Below, in pieces: positions 23,401 to 35,500 of a stretch of DNA of 64,000 nt. The notes under the pieces are model-generated. The model worked only from the letters and a program-made list of their open reading frames with translations. It did no database searches and was not told the DNA's origin. The position numbers and the translations under genes are program-made. Every line of letters starts with the position of its first letter. Position 1 is the first letter of the stretch. The DNA comes from Theristus sp. LFF4_11. Its lineage: Eukaryota > Nematoda > Chromadorea > Monhysterida > Xyalidae. The DNA lies in assembly GCA_030248135.1 (NCBI GenBank), contig JASANC010002532.1, positions 1 through 64,000 on the forward strand, in the 5' to 3' direction.

Positions 23401-25176
23401 ATTTTATGACCGTTGTTGTTGTTTTGCTGTTGCTTTGCTATAAAGTCAGTGATATCGGCCATAGTCGTCGCGCGTTCGTCCGGTTTAGCCAGTTGCATGA
23501 ACTGCTTTTCAAGACTGAAGTACAATTGTGCATCGAAACACGAGGGGCCTGCACATTCGGTGCACTTCAGCGCGTTCATTTCTAGTTCTAATCTGAAAAA
23601 AAACATGGGGTTGGAACCAAACAAACATCAAGAAATTTTGAGTGTCTGATTTTTCTAATATTCAAACCTATTCCACCGACTGTCATCACTGCATGCGGTG
23701 CAGTGGCATTGAAATTCGTAATTTAGTGACAAATGCAAGCGACGATGTGCGCGGTCTTCCCGTAATCCGGCATACGATCCATAGTTCACAGTTAGTTCAT
23801 CTCCCTTTCGTAAGGGTCGGATAGTTCGAAACTGTATTGCGTCACCGTCAGAGGTGTGATACAAGTTGCATGAACATGAGTGATTGACTAAAAAAACATC
23901 TCATTGTTCAATTATATTTCCTCCAATCAACACAGGAGTTTTGCTGATTTTACCAGCATTTAGCACTTACAGAGGCTTGCTATTGCAAACAAAGCGCTTG
24001 GACGACTAGAAGCGCTTGATTCAGCATGTTCCTCATTCCGGATCGCGACCAAAGGATAGAGCTCAAAATTGTTTGAAGTGTACCTGTGAATTTATTGTGA
24101 AACAGATGTATGTAGTTACTTTGTTGTTGCACTGCGGAATCACTGGGCAGGGGTTATTACTTCAGTATCATAGCTTCCATGTGTCGTCGTATCAATGTTT
24201 TGCGTTCACCAAGGTTCAGCCGACGATCACCGTCAGACCAGGCTGTATCTTGAAAGAATCCACGGTCTTCAAGATGCTCGACCGCATCATCGATGTTTCT
24301 GGACACACGCTCGCGGTTTAGCGGGCCTGTGTGACCCACTAAACTGAGCATAGATCTGTAAATTGAATGTTCGCTATTTCAAGGTGAAAAAATCGTTTGC
24401 GTTCTGCTCTTCATTTTACCGATAATGATTCGATTGAAAGCCACGTCCATCGTCAGCACCAAGTCTTCCAAATTCTTGCCGTATTTCCGGTCTCTCTGGG
24501 TCGCAGGCGATCAGTTCTGGAATGTTTATCTGAGAGATCGTTCTAATCGCCCGCCAAAACTCGGTATCACCACGACGCCACGTTAGGCCGTCCGCCATGC
24601 CACACTGATAATGGTGAAAGGTACGTTGTGCTTTGCTGAGACACTCATCGCTGCAAAACGACACGTAAACGTCAGCACACACGTCGCAGCGTATCGACCT
24701 AAACATTAGGTGGATATTTTGCATCGAAACAACAATTTTTAAATTTTCACTGTTTTTCATAATATAAATTCACTATTTATGACTTGCATCAGTTGGACTA
24801 ACCGAATCCCCCTGAGATACTTGATGCACGTGTGACACAAATCACGAGCCATTTCGTTTCGTTGCACGGTGACCACAAACGCACGCTCCTTGAGCAATAG
24901 TTCGCCGACGGGAATGTCTCGATTCGCGATCATGTGCCTTCCACGCGCAGAATCGTGCACAACCGTGATCTGACGAGTAACGTTTATTAATGCTAGTCGA
25001 AATTTCAAGCTGACGATAAAAAGTTATCGACTAACCGCAGCAGACATTTCCGGCAAATTCCAATGAGACCCGCCAAATAATTCCATTCGATTCGCCCTTT
25101 CTTCTGGCAAACTAATCGCTGCGTTACCTGAGCGCTTTTTGGGAACGAAATCCCTATTGAACGTATCCAGAACCAT
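20435..25176 (-). CDS. Double SET-MYND (SMYD4-like) protein, two tandem modules
   Basis: Predicted protein lysine methyltransferase. Exons: 25176-25036, 24969-24803, 24698-24420, 24355-24161, 24083-23971, 23887-23668, 23592-23215, 23141-22682, then 22593-22427, 22350-22072, 22009-21806, 21733-21618, 21509-21290, 21215-20859 and 20771-20435. All phases close to 1210 residues. Each half has the split SET start (RGRHMIANRDIP), a MYND zinc finger (CDVCADVYVSFCSDEC ... HHYQC), the SET core NHSC and NYG tyrosine motif, the post-SET C-x-C-x2-C (CHCTAC, CECTAC) and a helical C-terminal part. Exon lengths repeat between halves (167/167, 279/279, 220/220). Read without the 88-bp intron at 22681-22594, module 1 would stop at TGA 22678-22676. 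But its last residues (LFNEPHHNMPVLSSA) mirror the end of exon 1 (LFGGSHWNLPEMSAA), followed by the same phase-0 splice. I therefore prefer one fused gene; two abutting genes remain possible. Confidence 0.8.
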
Positions 25177-26048
25177 TTTGATTGTTTGTCCTTCCGCTAT
25201 GGCTGATTATAAAACGCGTTGAATTTTTTTTCGGCAATCCATCCAGCATCAAAATCGGTGAGACGCAATATCAGGTTGCTTTGCTGAATACTTTGCAGCA
25301 CCCAGATCACAAGTTGTATGCAACTATTTTATTGCGACTTGGTCGGGCTTGTGTGTTTGCCACGCTGATGGCATTAACACCATTGCCTCTGTGCTGCACG
25401 TAGTGCTTCTGGCTGGTTTACAGCACGCAGCTAAAGTCTTTTGCACTACTTCGGAGAGAGAAAGCTAATGCAGTGTGCGATTGAAAAAAAAACTAGAAAG
25501 CCTCAGCATGCAGCATGCCCTTGCATCGAATAGCCACATCTTCTGAGTGTTGACTTCTTTCTGTTGCCACAAAGCCAGCTCTTGCGGTGCAACCGTGGTG
25601 GCTTGCCTGATTGACGTGGTTTACTGAACAAAGATCATAGAACTGCTGAAAACGTAGCAGATTTATGCCAGAGTGAATTTTGTGTTGACATCTGCGTTAA
25701 GTCCCGTTTGTCATTGTGAATTGAGGGTCGTTAACGGTTTTGTGTTTTTGGTTTTTGTTTTCTTGTCTATGGAGTTTGTTGTACATTTGAAACAACTGGC
25801 CACTGTGTTGAGAACATTTATTTTTTTGTGAAAGTCACGTTGCGACCAACGGTGACGGATTTGGTGTCAGTTCGTTTTCAGCTTATCTGTTATTCATAAT
25901 GACGTAAGACCCTAAAGCAAATCCAGTGTGACCTACTTAACGGTCTTCTGTTTTTGCGAATCTGTTCCATTTGTAGCGTTTTTCTCTTTTTTCCGTCTGC
26001 GTTTGTTGACTGCTTTCGATATTCACTGATTTTCAGAATAATTTTAAA
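25177..26048. promoter_or_regulatory. Divergent intergenic region, SMYD gene and globin gene
   Basis: These 870 bp separate the start codons of two oppositely directed genes and must hold both promoters. I see no clear TATA box or named motif. A candidate acceptor (gattttcag at 26028-26036) just upstream of the globin ATG suggests an intron in the globin 5' leader or a leader splice site. Confidence 0.35.
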
Positions 26049-29000
26049 ATGGACACTGTACGTAAGGCAGCCGCTTACATGCTCGGGCAAGGTAAACAAG
26101 AAGAAAGTGACCACGATGTGCTCATTGGGCCAAACCCGTTTGCCAAGGTTGGTTTCAAAAATATCGTTTCACAGGGAGGATCTAAATGCGGCATTTCAAA
26201 TTCAGACTTCCACATGGAGACCCTCACCAAGTGAAATTGCGCTTATTCAAAAAAGTTGGTCAGACGACGAAGCATTCCACGAGGAATTAGGTCTGGACAT
26301 TTACACGATCATATTCTATCAGGTACCAAACGCACGCGAGCTTTTTCCGCAGGTAATTTTCGGTCAAATACTGTGCAAGATTTTTTGTTCTACGCAGCAT
26401 TTTTATGCTTTGAAAAATTTTTCCTGTCCGAAATTAGGTTGCTGACACCACGGGGGACATTCGTCAGAACAAAGATTTCCGTCAGCAAGCTTTCCGTTTT
26501 TCGACGGCCATCGATTTTGTTGTTCAACACCTGAACAGTGAGCAAATGGTGGAAGAGTATTTGCGTCACCTTGGCGCTATCCACGTGCGTTTTATGTCGC
26601 GCGGCTTTCGACCGCAACTCTGGGCTGTATTCAAGGAAGCGATCGAGCTGGGCATCGAGTATGTATCTTCAATGTTACTTCAATTTGTGTTTCGTGTGAT
26701 AAACACCTATTTTTGTGTTGCAGATATCGCTGTGAACTGGAGTTGGGCAACTTCTCAGTGTTGACACCAAAGGAAAAAGAGCAAGTGCAAGCGTTGTGGG
26801 TGGAAATGGCCGTGACGATTGTGAAACACATGTACTCCGGTTTTGCGGAGGCTGCCGTCAAAAAATTACTCGCACAAACTGAGAAACTCGAACGCAAATC
26901 CGCCACGGCGCAAACTGCTCAAGCTGAAATCCCATTTGTCAAGGTTTGCTGCCTTGACTGCGCACATCCACACCACAGTCAGTTTTACTTGAATTAGAAA
27001 CAATACTCGCTTGCAGGCAGTTCCGTGGATCCCAACGAGTTTAGAAGTTGAGTTGCTAACTAAAACTTGGTCTGAAGATCCAGCATCGCAAGAGCAACTT
27101 GGAATCGACATTTACAGTATTATCTTCGATCGAGCGCCGGACGTACAGCGGCTGTTTCCCATGGTGCATTGACCCTGTTGTAATCACTAACTGACATAAC
27201 ACTAGCAACAACATAACTAAATCGTTTTTATGACTAAGAGCCTCTTTCATGTAACGTTTTTGCTTATTCAGGTGTCGCAGACCGGTTCTGAATTGCTGCA
27301 GCAAAACAGCGCGTTCAAAGTGCAGGCTAATCGTTTCGTAAGCACGATTGATTTCGTCATAAAGAACCTTTGCTCGCCCAATCAAGTGGACTCGTTTCTA
27401 TACGACATCGGTGCATCACACGTTCGCTTTATGGCGCGTGGATTTAAACCGTCAATGTGGACACTGTTCAAGGAAGCAATTGAAATGGCAGTCGACTATC
27501 GAATCATGCTTGGTAAAGGACGATTCAGCGGTCTTAGCCCTAATGACAAACAAGTTGTTCAAGTTAGATGGTGTTTTATTTGTGACATTTTTTATTCTTG
27601 ATTGATTTGATTTGCTTTGCGATGATAATACTAGCATTTTCAACACGGAGTTTTTCAGGGAGCATGGAGCAACTTAGCCGTTTTGATCGTCCAGCGCATG
27701 TATATCGGTTATTCGGAAACGCTGGCCAAACCGCTCGTGAAAGAATCGGCACCTGCTGTAGTCGTGGTTACACCCGGTGATAATCCGTATCGAAACGTAA
27801 AATTTAACATCACGAATTTGTAAATATCAAAAACAACATGTAAAAAGACAGTTTCACAAATTCAGGTATCCTACAGTCCAGCCGCTACTGACCTCGAGCT
27901 CATTCGTCGTAGCTGGGATGGCAGTGTTGAACAACTTGAGCAACTCGGTCTTGATATCTACACTATCATTTTCAATCAAATGCCAGATATCAAGAAATTC
28001 TTCTCGGTGAGTGTCAATATAAAAATAATTTAGCTTCATGGCAAATCAAAGCTCACAATTCATCAAGTACATGTACATGTGTATGCCGTCGACATGCAGT
28101 ACTTCTCTGTTTCTATTCAGTCAATGTCAAACACGCCAACAAACGATCCACGTCTTGTGGCTGGCTTCCGATCACAAGCCACTCGAATCGCATCAGCACT
28201 GGACTACGTCGTGCAACACGCGCATGACACGGACGCGTTCAACCGGTTTGTTCAACTGTTGCCCAAGTATTGCTTTGAACTTTAATGTGCAAACTTCCGT
28301 TCAAAATCTGCATTTTTCAACGATCAATTATAAAACACAGACACATGCGTCAGTTGGGTGCTCGACACGTGCGATTTGCGTCGCGCGGTTTCACGCCCGG
28401 CGTTTGGATTGTGTTCAAGGAAGCGACGGAACTCGCAATTGAGCATCGGTCAGCCGTAAAGTCTGCAGACTTATAATCACAACTCACGACTCACTACGAG
28501 TTTTGTCAATAATTTGCAGCTGTCAAACGGGGGCTGGGAAATACGCAGCACTATCGCAATCGGAGCGCGACCGAGTGCAAATGTTTTGGTCGAAAATGTC
28601 GGCAATGATTTCGCAGCAGATGTTCGAGGGCTTTGCAGCGGTGTTGGCACAGTTAAGCACCGGAAAAGTCGAAACAAAGAGCACAGTACCTGCACCAACT
28701 CCCCAGCAAGCTCCTGCACCTCAAGCATCTCCCGAGCAAAACGTACCGGCAGCAGCTGCGACGACGACGGCGGCGGCGGAACCATCAAAGACTCCTGTCG
28801 ACACGGCTGCGACCGTAAATCCGTTTGCTGAGGTTAGTTCATTCTTTGGTCGACATTTTTACCAAGTGGAGCATTCACTTTTTTTGTTAATCTGGTTTTC
28901 ATATATCGTTTATTGCTTAGTGACTTATTGAAGGCAATTTCCTGGCAACCTACTGACGAAGAAGTTGGCTTGTTATTCCGCACCTGGTCAGATGATCCGT

Positions 29001-29550
29001 TGAGTCTGCAAGAATTAGGTCTCGATGTTTTCTCGGTCATTTTCCATCAAGTACCGGATGCGAAAAAGTTATTTCCACAGGTAAGAAAACTATTCAAGGT
29101 TGCGAATATTCGTAAATGCAAATATTCCCTGTATGTCAAATCCAGATTCAAATCCCGTCGGGCGACTTACGTGAAGGTGGCGTTTTCAACGGAACGGCGC
29201 GCAAAATGGGCGGAGCAATGGACGTGGCCGTGAAGAATGTGCAGAATGCCGTCGAACTGTCGCGGAGCGTGGGTGCGCTCGGCGCAGAGCTTTGCTCGCC
29301 AGCAGCGCGTAACATTGCCGGGCCACAGATGTGGCACGCGTTCAAACAGTCGATCGAGGTCTGCATGGAGTACCGCGCGGAGGTCGGTCGCGACAAGTTC
29401 TTCGGTCTGACGGCATCCGAGAAGACAAAGGTCGAAGCAGCGTGGAGCAAGTTGGCCGGCGTGTTTGTCGCTTATTTGCACGCCGGATTCAGCGATGTTC
29501 TGGTCAAGCAAGCCGAAAAGGTCGTGGAACTTCAAAGTGATTACGTCTAG
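26049..29550 (+). CDS. Four-domain globin (tandem tetraglobin)
   Basis: Thirteen exons: 26049-26147, 26206-26352, 26438-26658, 26724-26943, 27017-27163, 27272-27562, 27659-27796, 27866-28006, 28121-28245, 28341-28448, 28520-28832, 28934-29080 and 29146-29550. All phases close to 833 residues. Four globin folds lie at about residues 34-215, 230-415, 422-590 and 651-833. Each starts x-x-W/Y-x-P-...-W-S/D and has the CD-corner Phe (ELFPQ, RLFPM, KFFS, KLFPQ). In domains 1-3 the distal E7 residue is Gln (residues 99, 296, 487) and the proximal F8 His is present (131, 328, 519; motif GAxHVRF). In domain 4 E7 aligns with Thr (716) and F8 with Leu (748), so haem binding there is doubtful. No signal peptide is evident, which favours an intracellular protein. 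Linkers carry NPFA/NPYR motifs, and an Ala/Pro/Thr-rich linker precedes domain 4. An intron sits at phase 0 before each domain. O2 binding is the expected role but is unproven. Confidence 0.9.
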
Positions 29551-30303
29551 TCTTTGTCCGCCTGCTGGTCACCATCCTTTCAATCATTCGAAACTTGTCT
29601 TATTGATTAACAACGAGGCGCCTGTTTTCGGTTCTTGTAGAATCTGTGCATCAATTTGCCGTGTTTTCACCCTGTGGAATGAAACCAACGCCTTACTGGA
29701 TACAAAACGTACATGCTGTTACAATTTGATCGTTAAACTGTACCTATTGGATCACAGAAATCACATTAATCGTCCAAATTTTGCATGATTTAGTGTTATT
29801 TCTTGTTTATTCTGACACATTTGTCATTACACTTTGTGAAACAACACATAGTAATTGGGCGTAATCTTTTGTTCCATTTGAATAAAAACGTACCAGAGAA
29901 ATGACATTCACATGAAAGCAAAATAAAATCTACATATGTGACCAGATTCTTACTCTTGAACTTGATTGCCTCAGAATATTTGTGTACTCTGACAAAACAA
30001 ACAAAATACGAATCACAAAAAGTCAAAAGTCATTATTGTTGCACTGAAGAAAATTAAAATTTTCAATGTATAACGGCAAAAAGGTTTGGTTCAGCATGTC
30101 AAGGCACATAATACAGAAACTGAAACAAGAAATTGAGCTCATGAACACGCTGCTTCCATCATGTGCATCGGGCAGATGCAACAAGAAATGGAAATAATAA
30201 TTGAAACAGCTTGTTCTTGACGATGCCTGCTTGAATTAGGTTTGGATTCTTGTGTCATCCGTTTGGTTGGCTCTGCGACCGCTGCTATGACTGTCAAACA
30301 ACC
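29551..30303. other. Intergenic between convergent 3' ends
   Basis: Two AATAAA-type signals near 29880 (gaataaaaac) and 29924 (caaaataaaa) may end the globin transcript. No exon or repeat is apparent. Confidence 0.45.
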
Positions 30304-32558
30304 TTATAAAAACGTAGCCATTGGTTTTTTAACGGCGTCAATAGGCACAAAACCAGCGCGACTGAGCCGCGGACAGTAGACCCATAGCCAGCCAACAGCA
30401 TGCACGTCGATGTTCTGCCGAGTGTACACCCAGTCGTGCTTTTGCACGGTCAAATCGTGCGCACTCTCGCCGACGACATCCCTGGTGACCAGCAGCTCCT
30501 GGCCGCCGGCATCACTTGTGCGTTGCTGACGGAGCAGTCGATCGACCGTGTCATTCGTGACGCTATCGCTCAATGAATGTTTCACAACTGCTGACGACTC
30601 TTCGGTCAGCGTGCTGGTCTCGTCGTTGCTTGAGTCACGACTGTTCGCGGTCACGTCGTCTGTCCTCTTCCAATTGTTAGTACCCTGGAGAGCTGCTGAA
30701 AGATCACGGAACAGTGTTCAACAATGCACACGACTGCAATTTTCAATCATGAAATCAATCTTAAAATTAAACAACGAACCGCTGGAAACAAACGACGCCA
30801 AGTCCACGTAGACGGCTGGCACAAATCCGAACGTGCCGTGCACTGTCTGCACCCAGTACCACTCGGCATCGTCCACATTCAACAATTGTACGGTTTCACC
30901 TTTCGCCACTGTCACATCGTCCGGCTCTCGAGCGAGGAACGTGTAAGCCATGCGACATGTACCGATTAAGTTGGTTCTGAAATTAAAATGAACAAGTGAA
31001 GTTTTTGTGAGACACAGTTCAGTTGTTCAGTTCAGTTTTATTCGCTGACAAAAAGGGCTCGGTCGTGTGCTTCTCGTGATATCAATGAAACATTTTGTTT
31101 AACTCAAAAATAGCAACCTGAACGTGCATCCATCGTCCTCTTCGGGTGTATGAATGCTCTTTTCGGGTGCCGTGATTACTGCTGACGACCCGTTGTTCGT
31201 GTTGACGCCGCTGTTGGACGAAATTGGACTGTTGCCAGCGGTGGTGGCACGTGGATCTGAAGGCACCGTCGATGTTTCGTCACCAGCTGAACTCGATGAG
31301 CTGCCGCTTGACGCTGCTGAACTCTCGTTATTGCTGTCAACCTTGAGACTCTCCAAGAAGCGATGCACGTTTTCAACTGCTTTAGGCGATTGAGGCGGCT
31401 GCGGCCGCGGTGACGCATTGGTGGAACTCTTCAGAGTGCCCCCGGCCGAATAACGTTCGTCCCGATCCAGGTCGAGATCAATCGTAGACCGGGGCTGTTG
31501 TTGCTGCTGCTGTTGCTGCTGACCGTGCTCATCGATTGTCTTCAACTCTTGCTGCGATCGAGACAAGTATTTGTGCAGCTGGTGTGTGAACGCTTTGCGC
31601 AGCGAACTACGCGGTTTCTTCTTTTGGCTAGCAATCGGCATTCTCGTCTGCCGCGTGTCGTTGTTGTCAACGATTACACTGTCCGGCGTTTGTTCCGGCA
31701 CAAACTGATTGCGAACCGTCTGCTCTTCTGAACCACAATGGATGTCTCTGCTCTTTACTTGCACGTCGGCCTGCTCTTCACAGCTGTCGAGCACAACCGC
31801 CAGCTGGCGTAGTTCGTTCGACTCGAGGTACAAATGGCAATAGACCGCTGGTATGAATCCCTGTCGTCCTTGCGGCGTGATGATGTACAGCCAGTCGTCC
31901 TCCTTGTACAGTGCTCTCACGTCTTCGCCAGCGTCCACGTGCACTTCGTCGTCGACGGTTGGCTCGAACGGTGTCGTCACACGGCCCCGCGTGTACGGAC
32001 GAAACTGTGAGACCAACGCTGCGCAAATACTCGCTGTTCGTGGCGGCAATAACGATAACTGTTGTTGATGTTCACTGACATTGGCTGATGTGGTTGATGA
32101 CGCTGCCGATGTGTTACGCTTGTGCTGTAGTGCTGCTGACTTTGGTGGCCGTGGCGGTGCCGTCACCGATGTGTAGTGGAACGACAGACTGTTGATGTCT
32201 TCATAATCGGCTGCAATAAAAAACGTGAAAATCAATGCATGCTCGTTTAAATCAGGTCTGTAATAATAATCAGTGTTGACAGCTGAGCTAGAATCGTTGC
32301 GTTTGTTGTACAAAAGTAAAACACACATACGGAACTGTTTACACGTTGTAAAGTTCACGATCTTGTAAATTTTGGGATTTATCCGTCCGACAGAATCACA
32401 ATGTATGTGGGTCACACAGATTATCGACGTGCAAAAAAAATTGTCGTGTCTCAAGAAACGGTATGCTCACTTTTTTCACCACTGTTCGGTCTGTATCAGT
32501 CTTGAGTTATAAACTTACCAATTTTAGATTTTGGAAATATTGGACAAAAGAAGGCCAT
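30304..32558 (-). CDS. Three-SH3 adaptor, Dlish/Vamana-like
   Basis: Four exons: 32558-32519, 32210-31118, 30976-30780 and 30695-30304, phases closing to 573 residues. The start MAFFCPIF is short and cysteine-bearing. Three SH3 domains follow, at about residues 90-140 (ALYKEDDWLYI, GFIPAVYC), 385-437 (MAYTFLAREPDD, EWYWVQ, GFVPAVYV) and 512-568 (HDWVYT, GWLWVY, GFVPIDAV); the protein ends KKPMATFL. The order of the three SH3 domains, the MAF-C-P start and the short tail after the last SH3 match Drosophila Dlish, which links Fat signalling to the atypical myosin Dachs at the cell cortex. That function is inferred from the family. Between SH3-1 and SH3-2 lies a long Ser/Asn/Gln-rich linker (about 240 residues) with a basic KKKPRSSLRK patch and a polyglutamine run, which is expected to be disordered. 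Confidence 0.85.
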
Positions 32559-35500
32559 GTTTGACGCGAGCCTTGATAGTAGTGGCAGTCGGCGTTTTTT
32601 TCTGACGCGATGAGGACCAACAAAAAACACTGGAACAAACAAGACGTGGAGTTGCATACTCGAAGGTATGCCGTTACACGCGCGTATATTTGTAAAATGC
32701 ATCATTGAAAAAGCTTTTCAAAACATATGTAGGTCTTCTCGCGTCAACAACGAAACCAAAACTGAAAGCACGTATGACAAAAGGTATGGTCTTATTGTCA
32801 GTCTGTGCCGAACAAACAAATTATTTGCGAAAAACGGCACATATAACAAAACAGAAACAGGCTATCAGAAAATAAATACTTCGAATGAAAGAAAAAGAAT
32901 TGCGATGGCTTGGAGAACGATACGCCACTAAGAAAGCGAATGAGAAATGCGGGTAGAAATTGCAATAAAATTGTCGTTTGTGGAATAATTTTCTCAAAAA
33001 ATACGATCGAAAAAACTCGCGTCATTGTACAATGTGCTTGGTAGCAAATTGCAAATGCGCGGTGCTTTTGCGTGTCACGCATCGTTTAAAATAGTTTATG
33101 AATTGTGTGAGCACGCGCGCAGTGTCAAAGACCAAAACGAAAAAGAAAACTGCACTCTGTGCAACATGTCTGGCTGGCTACAGGAAAAAATGATCGTGCC
33201 GAGCGTATAATCATCGCGGATTCTTTTCAACGCTTTCTCGAAAAGTTATTCACATACGGTATGGCCGATTAAACATGGCAGCTTTTTTCAGGGTGCAAGG
33301 AGCGCGCGAATTTTGAATGAAGGAAAAACGACGTTCAGAAACTGAATTATGTGCCAAATTTGACGCGTTTTTTAAACCAATGGATTATCCGCGCTATTCT
33401 GTTCATTCTTTTCTGTAAAGTTGGGTGTTGTTTTAGTGGTTATTCACATACAATAAATAATAAAGCAAATTTGCAAACTGCACACAGCAGTGGCGTACGC
33501 TACTAAAGTGATGTAGTGGGACTAGTGGCATAACTCGGAGAAAGTTGTTTCAAGATAATTGCATGAGACTTCCAACAACGCGCTTTGCCTCGTCGCACGT
33601 GCGCATCAGAAACAACCAGAATAATGCTCTTAGAAACAGAATCGACGGAAAAGAGGATTGCAGAAACAGAGCGAAAAAGTGTAATCATTTGGCGGCGATC
33701 TCTAAAAACATGCCAAACACAACCGGTCATGGACGATTATTTTCAGAGCTCTCAAGCCTGACAACAACAAGATGTGAACAACGCGCAGAACAAAATGCAA
33801 TAAAAAGTTCATGCGTGTGAAAGTCGCCATCATCGGCACATAAGAGATCAACAACTTCAAACAAACACGTATCGGCAAATGTGACGATTTTGTTTGTTTG
33901 CACGCGTCAAAAAAGCGAAAACCAAAAATAGATTAGAGATTATACCATGGAACAGAGTGATCGGAGAACAGATAAATCTGTATGCAGACTGAACATGAAA
34001 AAGAATAAGTATAAAAAATAATAGATTTGTTCTTGCCTGACTTTTCGAAAACCTGCCTTTTGCAATTGCAATTGCCTTTAAAGGACGGAAATTTGTATGC
34101 AAGTGCGGGGCGGAGGCTGTACTGTAATACTCAGAGGCAAGAAAAATATAAAAAGGACAAAAAAGGAAACCACTGCTCAGAACTCGCTGTTATAAAAATG
34201 AGAAATTTTTTGGAACCGCTGCAGAATATTACATTTCCTGTCAAGCTTTGGGCAAAGTGAGTGACATTTTTTAAGATACTATCGAATACGCAATTTCGGC
34301 TGTTTTATTGACAAGTATGTGAGCGAATATGCAAGCTTCTTGGACAAGACACAACTGACTTTGCAAAAGAGCCCTTTCTTTAACCACGGTCAAACAAAGT
34401 ATGAACAACTAAAAAACCTATTCTGGTCTGCAGGCGCTGACCGGCCACGAATACAGCCGCTCGCTTGTGTACACACAGAGCAGCAAGCGCTATTGCGGTA
34501 AATAACGTTATGCCAGTAGTGCCGAAATGCGGAATCAGGCATATGCGCGTACATGTACGTGGCAGCAAAGTCAGTGCGTACGCACGCACACGTTCGTTGT
34601 TCGTTACGGCCGTTTGTTTGCGTGTCCGGTGTGTGCAGCAACAGCACCAAGCGTGTTTTTACGTCCCTCGCGTTTTTGGTTTGTTTTCAACGTGTTGTTA
34701 TATTTGGATCTCGGCTGCACCAACAAAAATGCGCCCACATTTATTCAGTTTTCATCATTTCTATTCTCACATCGCATATTAACCATAAACACGGTGGTCT
34801 TTTGTTCATCAATGTACGAATTTATTGAAAATAATATTACTAATAATGATACATAAACGGATGGAATGATTCTGTGCTTTATGTTGTCGCAGAATGAAAA
34901 TACGCGCACGCGCTACTAGTTTCGAATTCTGTTTTGTAAATCCAATATGTAAAAAAAACGAGTGAAACTAACGAACCGAGCATGTATGAATGAACTCAAT
35001 GACATCAATCAAACTACTCCGACAGAAATCAGCCAAACTTCCTGTTACACCGTTGAAAATCATTATTTGAAGACAGTGAACTTTAAAAAAATACATCGAC
35101 GCTTGTGGAACTGTAACAGACAAATACGCAGCATAATGCGCACTGAACGAACTGGTGGACATACATTATTTCGGAAAGAGAAGATTTTGATAATAATGAC
35201 CTTCGCAATCGGCATTGCGGATTGTTTGAGTTGTAGTGCATTGGCATCGTAGTGCTTGCTTGCTCTGTGACGTGCGTTTGTTCGTTTGATGTTCCGTGCA
35301 ATACGTTGCGTTGTATTGTCGTTTTCAAGGAATGTTTGAAAAGAAACGAGCAGTAAAAATGGAAAAGAAATCGGCGTTGGAAAGTGAACAGAGGCTACAA
35401 TATGTCTTTACATCAGTTCCGCTCATTCCAGCCAAAACACTTGTAGTTTTAATTCCAAAACGTCATCAAATCAGACACTGCAACAAGTTTTCTTTAGTTT

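Noticed and set aside
31154..31731. Plus-strand frames rich in Leu opposite the SH3 gene
   Set aside because: They are antisense images of the Ser/Gln-rich linker of the Dlish-like protein, whose exon phases and domains are clear.
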